Assembly: GCA_947303145.1 (NCBI GenBank)
Contig: CAMYXB010000006.1
Span: 1-20,322, forward strand
Source of the DNA: an uncultured Clostridia bacterium
GTDB lineage: Bacteria > Bacillota > Clostridia > Christensenellales > UBA1242
Length of the DNA: 20,322 bases
Reading direction: 5' to 3'
Below the pieces are notes generated by a model that made no database searches, was not told the DNA's origin, and was given only the letters and a program-made list of their open reading frames with translations. Below are positions 9,568-16,597 of this stretch, one piece after another (the stretch's first letter is position 1; the number at the start of each line of letters is the position of its first letter). The translations under genes and the position numbers were made by a program.

Positions 9568-11535
9568 TCAATTTTTTAGCATATTTTTTAGTTCTGCTAT
9601 CCTATCTCTCAGCTTAATAGCACTCTCGAAGTCAAGAGTTCTAACAGACATCTCCATAAGTTCTTTTAGATGTTTTATCTCATGTTCAATATCTTTTGTG
9701 GTCAGTTTGGTAGTTTTATCACTTTCTTTTTTCTTTGATTTGCTAGAAATCTCGATAGTGCTTGGCAATCCTTTAATAATAGTTTTGGGCGTTATCCCAT
9801 GTTCCCTGTTATACTTATCCTGCAATTCTCGCCTTTCATTCGTCACATCAATTGCTCTTTGCATAGAATCGGTCATGGTGTCGGCATACATGATGACTTT
9901 GGCTTCGCTATTTCTTGCCGATCTGCCGATTATTTGTATAAGGCTGGTCTCACTACGTAAAAAGCCCTCTTTATCCGCATCTAATATGGCGACAAGCATC
10001 ACCTCAGGAATATCAAGTCCCTCTCTCAATAGGTTGATGCCCACAAGCACATCAAAATTGCCTCGCCTTAGACCATTAACAATGTCCATTCTCTCAAGTG
10101 TGTCTATATCCGAGTGCATATATCTCACCTTTATCTTATAATCTGTGAGATATGCGGTGAGACTTTCTGCCATTTTTTTGGTCAATGTGGTGATGAGCAC
10201 TCTTCCGTTCTTCTCCACCACAGAATGTATTTCTTCAATAAGGTCGTCCACCTGATATTTAGATGGTCTCACCTCCACCACAGGATCTAGAAGTCCAGTG
10301 GGGCGAATAATCTGCACAGCCACATTCTCGGCTCTTGACAATTCGTAAGGTGCAGGTGTGGCAGAAACATACACCACTTGATTGAGCCTATCGTTAAATT
10401 CGCTAAAAGAAAGAGGTCTGTTATCATAAGCAGATTTTAGCCTAAACCCATACTTCACGAGTGAGTCTTTGCGTTGCCTATCCCCATTGAACATGGCACG
10501 AACTTGAGGGAGTGTGATGTGGCTCTCGTCTACAAACAGCAAAAAATCGTCTTTGAAATAATCAAGAAGTGTAAATGGGGCTTGTCCTTCACTTCTGCCG
10601 TCAAAATATCTGGAATAATTCTCAATCCCACTGCAATAGCCCACTTCACGCATCATCTCAATATCATAACTCACTCTTTCTTTAAGCCGCTGCGCCTCAA
10701 GATACTTGCCATTATCTAAAAAATTTTGAACTTCCTCATCTCTATCTTTTTCTATGTCTTTGAGTGCTTTTTGCAATTTTTCGCTGCCAACTACATAGTG
10801 AGTGGCTGGAAAAATGGCAACGTGTTTTAAGTCACAAATAGCTTTGCCAGAAACTATATCAAACTCATATATTCTGTCCACAGTATCATCAAAGAACTCA
10901 ATTCTAACGGCTTTTTCATTATAATTAGAGGGAATAATGTCCAGAGTATCACCTTTGACTCGAAAAGTGGAACGTTTGAAATCCATGTCATTGCGCTCAT
11001 ATTGAATGGCAATAAGGTGACGAATAATCTCTTTCATGTCATATCTCTCACCCAATCTAATGGAAACATGCATATCATAATATTCCTGTGGGGCTCCGAG
11101 AGCGTATATGCAAGAAACAGATGCAACCACGATTACATTGTCCGTCTCAAGCAGTGAACTAGTGGCAGAGTGACGCAATTTGTCTATTTCATCGTTGATA
11201 GAGGCATCTTTCTCAATATAAGTATCGCTTTTGACGATATATGCCTCGGGCTGATAATAATCATAGTAAGACACAAAATATTCCACTCTATTATTTGGAA
11301 AAAATTCTCTAAATTCGTTGCAAAGTTGCCCCGCAAGAGTTTTATTGTGAGCGAGAACAAGAGTGGGTTTATTTACTCTTTTTATAATATTGGCCATAGT
11401 AAAAGTCTTGCCACTGCCAGTGACACCCTGCAAGACTTGTTCTCTAAGACCGTCATTTATGCCTCGAACTATGCTGTCAACAGCGGTGATTTGGTCTCCA
11501 CACAATTCATAATTAGAATGTAAATCGTATGCCAT
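9568..11535 (-). CDS. uvrB: UvrB, excinuclease ABC subunit B
   Basis: Damage-verifying helicase-like protein of nucleotide excision repair; it receives DNA from UvrA and recruits UvrC. It has 655 residues from the chosen start, typical for the family. Walker A GVTGSGKT is at 37-44. The Tyr-rich beta-hairpin (YYDYYQPEAYI) begins near residue 91. The helicase motif DESH is at 336-339, then VYVSATPA and RPTGLLDPVVEVRP, and motif VI lies around QIIGRSAR. A C-terminal UVR domain (about 615-650) would contact UvrC. The ATG at 11533-11535 is chosen because AAAGGAGG lies upstream at good spacing; an in-frame TTG at 11562 would place that ribosome site inside the coding sequence. First gene of uvrB-uvrA. 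No uvrC is in the window. Confidence 0.99.
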   Translation of the reverse strand: MAYDLHSNYELCGDQITAVDSIVRGINDGLREQVLQGVTGSGKTFTMANIIKRVNKPTLVLAHNKTLAGQLCNEFREFFPNNRVEYFVSYYDYYQPEAYIVKSDTYIEKDASINDEIDKLRHSATSSLLETDNVIVVASVSCIYALGAPQEYYDMHVSIRLGERYDMKEIIRHLIAIQYERNDMDFKRSTFRVKGDTLDIIPSNYNEKAVRIEFFDDTVDRIYEFDIVSGKAICDLKHVAIFPATHYVVGSEKLQKALKDIEKDRDEEVQNFLDNGKYLEAQRLKERVSYDIEMMREVGYCSGIENYSRYFDGRSEGQAPFTLLDYFKDDFLLFVDESHITLPQVRAMFNGDRQRKDSLVKYGFRLKSAYDNRPLSFSEFNDRLNQVVYVSATPAPYELSRAENVAVQIIRPTGLLDPVVEVRPSKYQVDDLIEEIHSVVEKNGRVLITTLTKKMAESLTAYLTDYKIKVRYMHSDIDTLERMDIVNGLRRGNFDVLVGINLLREGLDIPEVMLVAILDADKEGFLRSETSLIQIIGRSARNSEAKVIMYADTMTDSMQRAIDVTNERRELQDKYNREHGITPKTIIKGLPSTIEISSKSKKKESDKTTKLTTKDIEHEIKHLKELMEMSVRTLDFESAIKLRDRIAELKNMLKN

Positions 11536-11573
11536 GTTCTCCCTCCTTTGTATTATTGTCAACTATGTTGTAG

Positions 11574-11602
11574 ATTATAGAACAAAAATAATGATATTGC
11601 AA
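11574..11602 (-). promoter_or_regulatory. Predicted sigma-A promoter of uvrB-uvrA
   Basis: On the minus strand TTGCAA (11597-11602) is followed after 17 bases by a perfect TATAAT (11574-11579), giving a 5' leader of about 30 nt that ends in the AAAGGAGG ribosome site. A small inverted repeat (CAAC/GTTG, 11560-11570) lies at the start of the leader. I see no Gram-positive LexA box of the GAAC-N4-GTTC type. Confidence 0.75.
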
Positions 11603-11628
11603 GGAAATATGACGAATTCTATTGCATC

Positions 11629-11658
11629 AAAAAACTTGGCAAAATTGCCAAGTTTTTT
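11629..11658. terminator. Bidirectional-looking intrinsic terminator after the surface-protein gene
   Basis: Perfect inverted repeat with 14-bp arms (11629-11642 and 11645-11658). The core is ACTTGGC/GCCAAGT, flanked by six A on one side and six T on the other. It sits 11 bp after the surface-protein stop and ends that transcript just before the uvrB promoter. The symmetry would allow termination in either direction, but only minus-strand genes flank it. Confidence 0.92.
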
Positions 11659-11669
11659 GAATTTATTTA

Positions 11670-14600
11670 TTAGTCTTCTTTCTTAGGTGACTTTTTGATG
11701 TTCTTCTTAGGAAGCATTTTGGTGCCTCTTATGAAATAGACGACCACGCCAGCAAGAATAACTGCGGAAACAATGATAAGAATGGTGCCGATTATGGCAG
11801 ATGTGTTGGTCTTAGAAGATTCTTTGGCTGACACAACGAACTTCTTGGTCATAGTTTCTTTGTTGCCCACTTTATCAGACACAGACATGGTTAAGGTATA
11901 TTCACCAGCAGTGGTGAAGTCATAGTGTAGTTTGTTGTCTGTAGAAGATGTTGTGGTCACTTCTTTACCATTGCTGTCAGTAATCTTCACTGTGACAGTG
12001 ACTATATCCTTATCAATGGAAGTGTCTCTAGTAGAATCAAATCCTGTATTATCCTTGACATAGAATGAAGAGTAAGCATTGTAGTCTACATCATCACCTT
12101 CCCAAACAACTGCGTTGTTGTTGATAACTACTGAAGCATTGTCCCCAAGAATTAACCCGCCCTCAAGAGCGTTCTTTAGGTCACTTGTTAAGAAAATCTG
12201 AGGATTCTCTGTATCGCCCACATTAACTGTGATGACGCTAGATGTGGCCTCATTGCCACTAGCATCCTGAGCAGAATAAGTCACGATATACGCACCACGA
12301 GTAGTAGGTGTAAACACGAACCTATTGCCCTCCCTCTTGAATTCAAGAGTATTGGCAACGCTATTGAGAATATTGCCATTCATATCAAAAGTATAAGTGC
12401 TTACAGAGTTGGAATCCTTCTTAGGTGCAGTGACAGTCACTTTGCCTGTAGTGGAATCGGTAAAGAGCGATGGCACTACATTGTCTGGCTTTGTATCACT
12501 GACTGAGAAAGTGGGAAGTTCCACCTGCTCAAATATATCTTTGTCACTCTCGTGAATTATAGTGGACTCAGGATATAGAAGAGTATCACTAGATGCACCA
12601 TTAAGAGTAATGACTGGAGCCAGTGTATCAACAACAGTGATTGTGAACTTTCTTTCTTGAGAAGGATTGTCTCCGGCATCTCTAGCAACAAGGGAGATGG
12701 TATAAGTGCCGGTTTCCTCTGGGTTAAATGTCAAATTAGACATATTGAACCAATGTGAAACATTGACTCCCTCTTTACTGACGACATCTGCGGTAATTGT
12801 GACAGAATTGCTATAATTGTCGACTGCTTTGAGTTTATTGAAAGTATATAGTTGTCCGAGTTCTATTGTTGCGCTATCTCCAGTTAGACCAGAAATAGTA
12901 GGGCCTGTCTTATCAACAGCATGAACAAGAACAACGGAATATGAAATAACATTATCTGCACTATCTATCAATGTATATGTGACAGTGTAATAGTTGTCTC
13001 TGTCTGCATTAGTAGGATTAAACTTGATGCCTCCATATACATAGTCATAACCATCGACCTCATTACCTGTTATAGTCAAACCACCCTTTGATGTATAGGA
13101 ATAAGAATTCCCATTGGTATCAGTGACAAATGCCCTCACTCTAACGGAATTGGTGTCATCATGGAAAGCAAATCCTGGCACTTCGAAGTCTACGAATTGA
13201 GTAGGGGTTTCAGGAACTGGAGAAATGGCTGTAAAGTATGGAACAGCATCATTTATCTTTCTAACTGAAATGACAAACTCGTCATAACCAATGTGTGCAG
13301 CCTCTAACTCTTCCTTAGTGGCGGTAGCAAGAGATGCCACTTCTTCGGAATAATCGTTGAAAGCAAAGGCAACTACCTTAAAGGAACCTGTAAGTTGTGC
13401 TAGGTCATAATATGTCTGTGCCCCAGAAGCCTCAGTGTTCATAGCAAACTCTAGATAACCGTCTTTCCCTTCAATCTCATAGAGGGAATTATTGATGTTT
13501 AGGTAATATTCCACTTTGAGTCTAGTATCGACAGCGTCTTTCGCTGTAGGAGTGACAAGTTTCACTTTATCTGCTTTGCCTACATTTGCAACATTCTCAG
13601 TGCCAAACTCTACTGTAGGAGTGGTCTTGTCCTCCTCAGGCAGTTCATCTACGAGTTCGAACTTGTTCTCTCTATTAGGATTGAGTCTGTTCTGGCCTAC
13701 ATCTTGAGCACTCATAATAAGTGAATATGTGCCAGCGCCAAAAATATTCTTGTCAAGCTTAACGAAAGCTTCGCAACTATTGACTGCATCACGAAGTGCT
13801 GTTCCTGTGAGAGGGTTGCCATCTTCATCTTGGAAAGCAAAGACTTTGTTCTCTTCACTTACTGGATTGCCGTTGGTATCAACATATATAGAATGGTTGG
13901 TCGGACTGACTAGATAACCTGCTGCATTGATATGCTTGCCCTCAAAATTGACGAAGTAGAGATAATCGTTAATATCACCAGCGATGTCTGGGTTTTGACT
14001 AGGAATTCCAGTTGTTGCATCGGTGATGGTCATATATTTAGAAGAAGAGACTTGCTTGCCATCTTTTAGGAAATAGGAAGAAGAGATTCTTCTACTTGTG
14101 CTAGATAATCCGCTATAGTCAGCAGATGCTAGAGCAGGAATACGGATATAGACGTCATCTCCAGTAGCAATCTTGCTGGGGATAACATAGGATATATCCT
14201 CCATATTTTTCACTGTATCAGGTTCGGATTGGTCGACAAGTTCCACATCATAGGCTGTGGTGAACACTGCTACAGGAGGATTGTTATCCCAAATTTGAAC
14301 TGAATAACTATCGTCCTTATTGCTGTCTTTAGAAGAATTGTCGAAAGCATCTATTGCAATATAAGACAAGTCATAATAACTGCTACGAGGTGCCTTTGGA
14401 ATGAAGTAGAAACCCTTCTCATCTCTACCCATAGTGACTGAATCCACATCAGAGATAAGGTCATCTCCGCTCTCCACCTGAACTTTGTAATAATAGAAAG
14501 CATTGACCGGATTATTGTTGTCGCTTGAATTAACAGCATTGACTTTAGGGAGATACTTCTTCTCTCTATAGCTCACTTCGCTACTCTTGATTTTGGACTC

Positions 14601-15791
14601 TGCAGAAGCCACGATAGAAATATTGTCCTCATCAAAAGACTTGCTACCTGTGATGGTATAAGTCATATATGAAGAAGCGTCAGGAGAAACTGTGCCACCT
14701 TCTACCTTATGAAGATTGTATCTAACAATGTGCTTGCCACCACCAGTGGTCTCAGTGACTGAGAAAGAATATGGATTGAGGTCATACACACTGCCAGTCT
14801 CTGTGGATGCATGCTCGCTCTCCAGTCTTATGGCGGAGTCATAGTTGTTGTAAACAGTTCCGTCAGATAATGTGACACCCACTCTCAAGGCATACTTTGC
14901 GTCAGAGTCAGCAATTGAGCCATTAACTTTTTGCACTGTGTATGTCTTGTATTCTGTATAAGTGTTGGTATCCTCAGTGGATAACTTGGTGACATCTTGA
15001 AGTTTGACACCATTTGAACCAGCGACATCTTCAAATTTTAGGATATAGTGATACTCACTACCTACTTCCCCGTAATCTCCACCGAGAATAACATCTTCAG
15101 TGATTACCTCTCCATTCTCACCATATAAAACAGGCAGAGCCAAATCTATGGTATGCGCAGTCTCTGAGTTGAAAATAGATGGCATAACTGTGGCATCATT
15201 ATCGGCGAAAACCATGGAATATGCCTCTGTAGCGACATCAATGTCATATACGCTAGTGCTGGTCCACACATCAGCGGAAGTGAGGACGTAATATTTCACC
15301 TTGTAAGTCCCGCTCTGTGATGGAGTGAGGGTGATAGCATCGGTCTGAATGTCAATCTGTGCTAGAGCCTCTCTATAGGTACTGCTGGACTCATCATCAT
15401 AGTCAGCAAGTTTGGTACCCTCGCCTTCTACCCAAGTGGTGAGCATCTCGCCATAACTGTCCTCTATCTGCACGAAAACATTCTTAATGTCAACAGGCGA
15501 CGTTGTTTCGAGATCAGATGAAGTGACCTTAATGCCGTCTACTCCACCATGAGGCAGAACGACTGACTCTCCTTTTTTAATAGATTTTTCAAATCCAGGG
15601 ACAGACACTACATCGCCTTGTAATGTCGCTGTGGTATCGTTGATATTCTTGCCGGGTTCTGTGGCGGCATTAGCAGTTCCAAATGAGAAAATGGAACGAG
15701 CAACATTGACGACAGCGCTCCCAAGATATGAGAAAACTGCTACCAACACCATCAAAGTTGCTGAAAGAAATTTTTTAAGTCTAGTCATCAT
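11670..15791 (-). CDS. Large secreted Ig-like-repeat surface protein with C-terminal membrane anchor
   Basis: Predicted exported protein of 1373 residues, not assignable to a named protein. The N-terminus MMTRLKKFL plus a long hydrophobic stretch, ending GTANA near residue 42, looks like a signal peptide. The body is Ser/Thr/Asp/Val-rich and contains repeated Ig-like beta-sandwich modules. Junctions read D-x-x-x-P-x-I or similar near residues 500, 720, 848, 957, 1053 and 1192. They precede strands such as YTVTYTLIDSADN and YIVTYSAQDASGN, which resemble HYR or bacterial Ig-like (DUF5011-type) domains. A single transmembrane helix (about 1331-1354) and a Lys-rich cytoplasmic tail end the protein; no LPXTG sortase motif is seen. 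It has very little Cys. The role is probably adhesion or envelope structure (inference). AGGAGA precedes two adjacent ATGs; the second (15788) has better spacing. Confidence 0.88.
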   Translation of the reverse strand: MMTRLKKFLSATLMVLVAVFSYLGSAVVNVARSIFSFGTANAATEPGKNINDTTATLQGDVVSVPGFEKSIKKGESVVLPHGGVDGIKVTSSDLETTSPVDIKNVFVQIEDSYGEMLTTWVEGEGTKLADYDDESSSTYREALAQIDIQTDAITLTPSQSGTYKVKYYVLTSADVWTSTSVYDIDVATEAYSMVFADNDATVMPSIFNSETAHTIDLALPVLYGENGEVITEDVILGGDYGEVGSEYHYILKFEDVAGSNGVKLQDVTKLSTEDTNTYTEYKTYTVQKVNGSIADSDAKYALRVGVTLSDGTVYNNYDSAIRLESEHASTETGSVYDLNPYSFSVTETTGGGKHIVRYNLHKVEGGTVSPDASSYMTYTITGSKSFDEDNISIVASAESKIKSSEVSYREKKYLPKVNAVNSSDNNNPVNAFYYYKVQVESGDDLISDVDSVTMGRDEKGFYFIPKAPRSSYYDLSYIAIDAFDNSSKDSNKDDSYSVQIWDNNPPVAVFTTAYDVELVDQSEPDTVKNMEDISYVIPSKIATGDDVYIRIPALASADYSGLSSTSRRISSSYFLKDGKQVSSSKYMTITDATTGIPSQNPDIAGDINDYLYFVNFEGKHINAAGYLVSPTNHSIYVDTNGNPVSEENKVFAFQDEDGNPLTGTALRDAVNSCEAFVKLDKNIFGAGTYSLIMSAQDVGQNRLNPNRENKFELVDELPEEDKTTPTVEFGTENVANVGKADKVKLVTPTAKDAVDTRLKVEYYLNINNSLYEIEGKDGYLEFAMNTEASGAQTYYDLAQLTGSFKVVAFAFNDYSEEVASLATATKEELEAAHIGYDEFVISVRKINDAVPYFTAISPVPETPTQFVDFEVPGFAFHDDTNSVRVRAFVTDTNGNSYSYTSKGGLTITGNEVDGYDYVYGGIKFNPTNADRDNYYTVTYTLIDSADNVISYSVVLVHAVDKTGPTISGLTGDSATIELGQLYTFNKLKAVDNYSNSVTITADVVSKEGVNVSHWFNMSNLTFNPEETGTYTISLVARDAGDNPSQERKFTITVVDTLAPVITLNGASSDTLLYPESTIIHESDKDIFEQVELPTFSVSDTKPDNVVPSLFTDSTTGKVTVTAPKKDSNSVSTYTFDMNGNILNSVANTLEFKREGNRFVFTPTTRGAYIVTYSAQDASGNEATSSVITVNVGDTENPQIFLTSDLKNALEGGLILGDNASVVINNNAVVWEGDDVDYNAYSSFYVKDNTGFDSTRDTSIDKDIVTVTVKITDSNGKEVTTTSSTDNKLHYDFTTAGEYTLTMSVSDKVGNKETMTKKFVVSAKESSKTNTSAIIGTILIIVSAVILAGVVVYFIRGTKMLPKKNIKKSPKKED

Positions 15792-15923
15792 TTATCTCCT
15801 ATTTCTAAACTCGTCAATCAAACAATAATAAATATTTTGTTGATTCTGCACTAATAAGTGGGTATTTTGCCACAAAGTGACCTAAAGGCTCTTTTTAGCA
15901 ATCTTATTTATCATGCAAGCCTA

Positions 15924-15952
15924 ATTTTACAACAAAGAAATTTTGTTGTCAA
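15924..15952 (-). promoter_or_regulatory. Predicted sigma-A promoter of the large surface-protein gene
   Basis: On the minus strand a consensus TTGACA (15947-15952) is separated by exactly 17 bases from TAAAAT (15924-15929). The transcript would begin near 15917, leaving an unusually long leader of about 125 nt before the AGGAGA ribosome site. Confidence 0.75.
15929..15949. promoter_or_regulatory. Perfect palindrome inside the surface-protein promoter (candidate operator)
   Basis: The arms ACAACAAA (15929-15936) and TTTGTTGT (15942-15949) are perfect inverse complements separated by five bases. They fill the spacer and touch both the -35 and -10 boxes. A regulator bound here would directly block RNA polymerase. 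There is no downstream U-tract, so it is not a terminator. The regulator is unknown. Confidence 0.55.
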
Positions 15953-16142
15953 CTCAAAAAACAACTTTTTTCTTGACATTTTCAAAATTTTTATACATCT
16001 TTTTTTCTTCACCTCTCTTCCCTTGTATTATAAGCAATAATTTCCAATTTATGTAAATCAAATGGGAATATTTTCCACTTGCTTTTTTTAGAGTTATTTT
16101 AGCAGATTTCTCATTAACCTCATATAAATCCACAATGAAAAA

Positions 16143-16184
16143 AAATCTCTTTTTTGCAGGTAAAAATGCTTATTTGAGAGATTT
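16143..16184 (-). terminator. Orphan terminator-like hairpin in the intergenic region
   Basis: Eight-bp arms AAATCTCT (16143-16150) and AGAGATTT (16177-16184) enclose a 26-base loop. On the minus strand the stem runs straight into a tract of eight T (16145 down to 16138). No gene ends here on that strand. A minus-strand TATAAT at 16197-16202 lies just upstream, so a very short terminated RNA is conceivable. On the plus strand the following tract is interrupted (ATTTATTTT). Confidence 0.35.
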
Positions 16185-16236
16185 ATTTTATTTTGAATTA
16201 TACTATATAATATTTATTTATATTTTAATGGAACAC

Positions 16237-16298
16237 TTTTCATGAAATCATAATAATATGGAATAGAATACAAAAGAGAAAAAGATAGTTTTCATGAA
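16237..16298. repeat. Two copies of a TTTTCATGAA palindrome ahead of the Cys-rich gene
   Basis: TTTTCATGAAA (16237-16247) and TTTTCATGAAG (16289-16298/9) each contain a perfect TTCATGAA palindrome. Their centres are 52 bp apart, close to five helical turns. They lie within the 100 bp upstream of the plus-strand start codon, possibly as a paired binding site. Confidence 0.4.
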
Positions 16299-16339
16299 GA
16301 CAACTAAAACACAAGCAAAAAATAAAAAAGGAGATACAT

Positions 16340-16549
16340 ATGAACTTTTTTGGAAATGGACCCTTCATGGGAAATGGTGGCTGCGGTAGCTGTAATGGTG
16401 GGCATGGAAATAATTGTTGCTGGATAATACTTCTTCTGCTCCTTTGTGGCAACTGCTCAAATGGCGGCATGGGTAGTGTAGACATCTGCACTCTCATCAT
16501 TCTGCTCATTCTCTTATCTTCATGCTCCTGCGGTCATGAAAATTGCTAA
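16340..16549 (+). CDS. Small Cys/Gly/Asn-rich hydrophobic protein (69 aa)
   Basis: Only plus-strand gene of the window. A strong ribosome site (AAGGAG, seven bases before ATG) and an intrinsic terminator 13 bp after the TAA show it is a real gene despite its length. The 69-residue product has ten Cys (C15, C18, C26, C27, C36, C39, C50, C62, C64, C69). Gly/Asn-rich stretches alternate with two hydrophobic cores, WIILLLLL (28-35) and LIILLILL (52-59). From memory this resembles small high-Cys proteins of gut Clostridia annotated as chorion-class high-cysteine proteins, and more loosely the small Gly-rich sporulation membrane peptides; function is unknown. A spore-coat, membrane or metal-binding role is speculation. 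There is no cleavable signal peptide or Lys/Arg start that would suggest a bacteriocin. Confidence 0.82.
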   Translation: MNFFGNGPFMGNGGCGSCNGGHGNNCCWIILLLLLCGNCSNGGMGSVDICTLIILLILLSSCSCGHENC

Positions 16550-16562
16550 AGATAAAAAAACT

Positions 16563-16592
16563 AGACATATAGTCCACATAGGCTATATGTCT
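16563..16592. terminator. Bidirectional intrinsic terminator between the Cys-rich gene and hflX
   Basis: Ten-bp stem with arms AGACATATAG (16563-16572) and CTATATGTCT (16583-16592) and a 10-base loop. It is followed by eight T on the plus strand (16592-16599). Seven A lie on the left side, giving a T-tract after AG on the minus strand. It serves both convergent genes; the hflX stop codon (16598-16600) overlaps the T-tract. Confidence 0.9.
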
Positions 16593-16597
16593 TTTTT

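Larger units (their letters stand above)
15792..16339. other. 548-bp AT-rich intergenic regulatory region
   Basis: Lies between the leftward surface-protein gene and the rightward Cys-rich gene. It holds the surface-gene promoter and its palindrome (15924-15952), a leader of about 125 nt with an imperfect inverted repeat (15816-15845; half-sites AATCAAACAA and TTGTTGATT), an orphan terminator-like hairpin (16143-16184), and two TTTTCATGAA palindromes. A second minus-strand TATAAT lies at about 16026-16031 with no convincing -35. A 14-codon minus-strand frame (15954-15998) starts with ATG about 11 bases after AGAGGTG; it is too short to call. For the plus-strand gene the best -10 is TATAAT at 16206-16211, without a good -35. 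Confidence 0.6.

Noticed and set aside
9389..10141. A 250-codon plus-strand frame across the uvrA start and uvrB end
   Set aside because: Hydrophobic, low-complexity Ser/Leu translation typical of the antisense of AT-rich genes; it overlaps two certain genes.
11670..11790. LPXTG-type sortase signal at the end of the surface protein
   Set aside because: The only similar string (MLPKKN) lies after the transmembrane helix, in the predicted cytoplasmic tail, and lacks the Thr-Gly.
15954..15998. A 14-codon minus-strand reading frame with an upstream AGAGGTG, as a leader peptide
   Set aside because: It lies mostly upstream of the predicted surface-gene transcription start and is too short to separate from chance.
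15858..16040. A 60-codon plus-strand open frame in the intergenic region
   Set aside because: No ribosome site, Phe/Leu-rich composition expected from AT-rich DNA, and it runs across the surface-gene promoter and its palindrome.
16240..16509. An 89-codon minus-strand frame opposite the Cys-rich gene
   Set aside because: It is the antisense shadow of the plus-strand gene, which has a proper ribosome site and terminator; this one has neither.
16340..16549. Bacteriocin or RiPP precursor interpretation of the Cys-rich peptide
   Set aside because: No leader/core organisation, no GG or similar cleavage motif, and no modification enzyme, transporter or immunity gene nearby.
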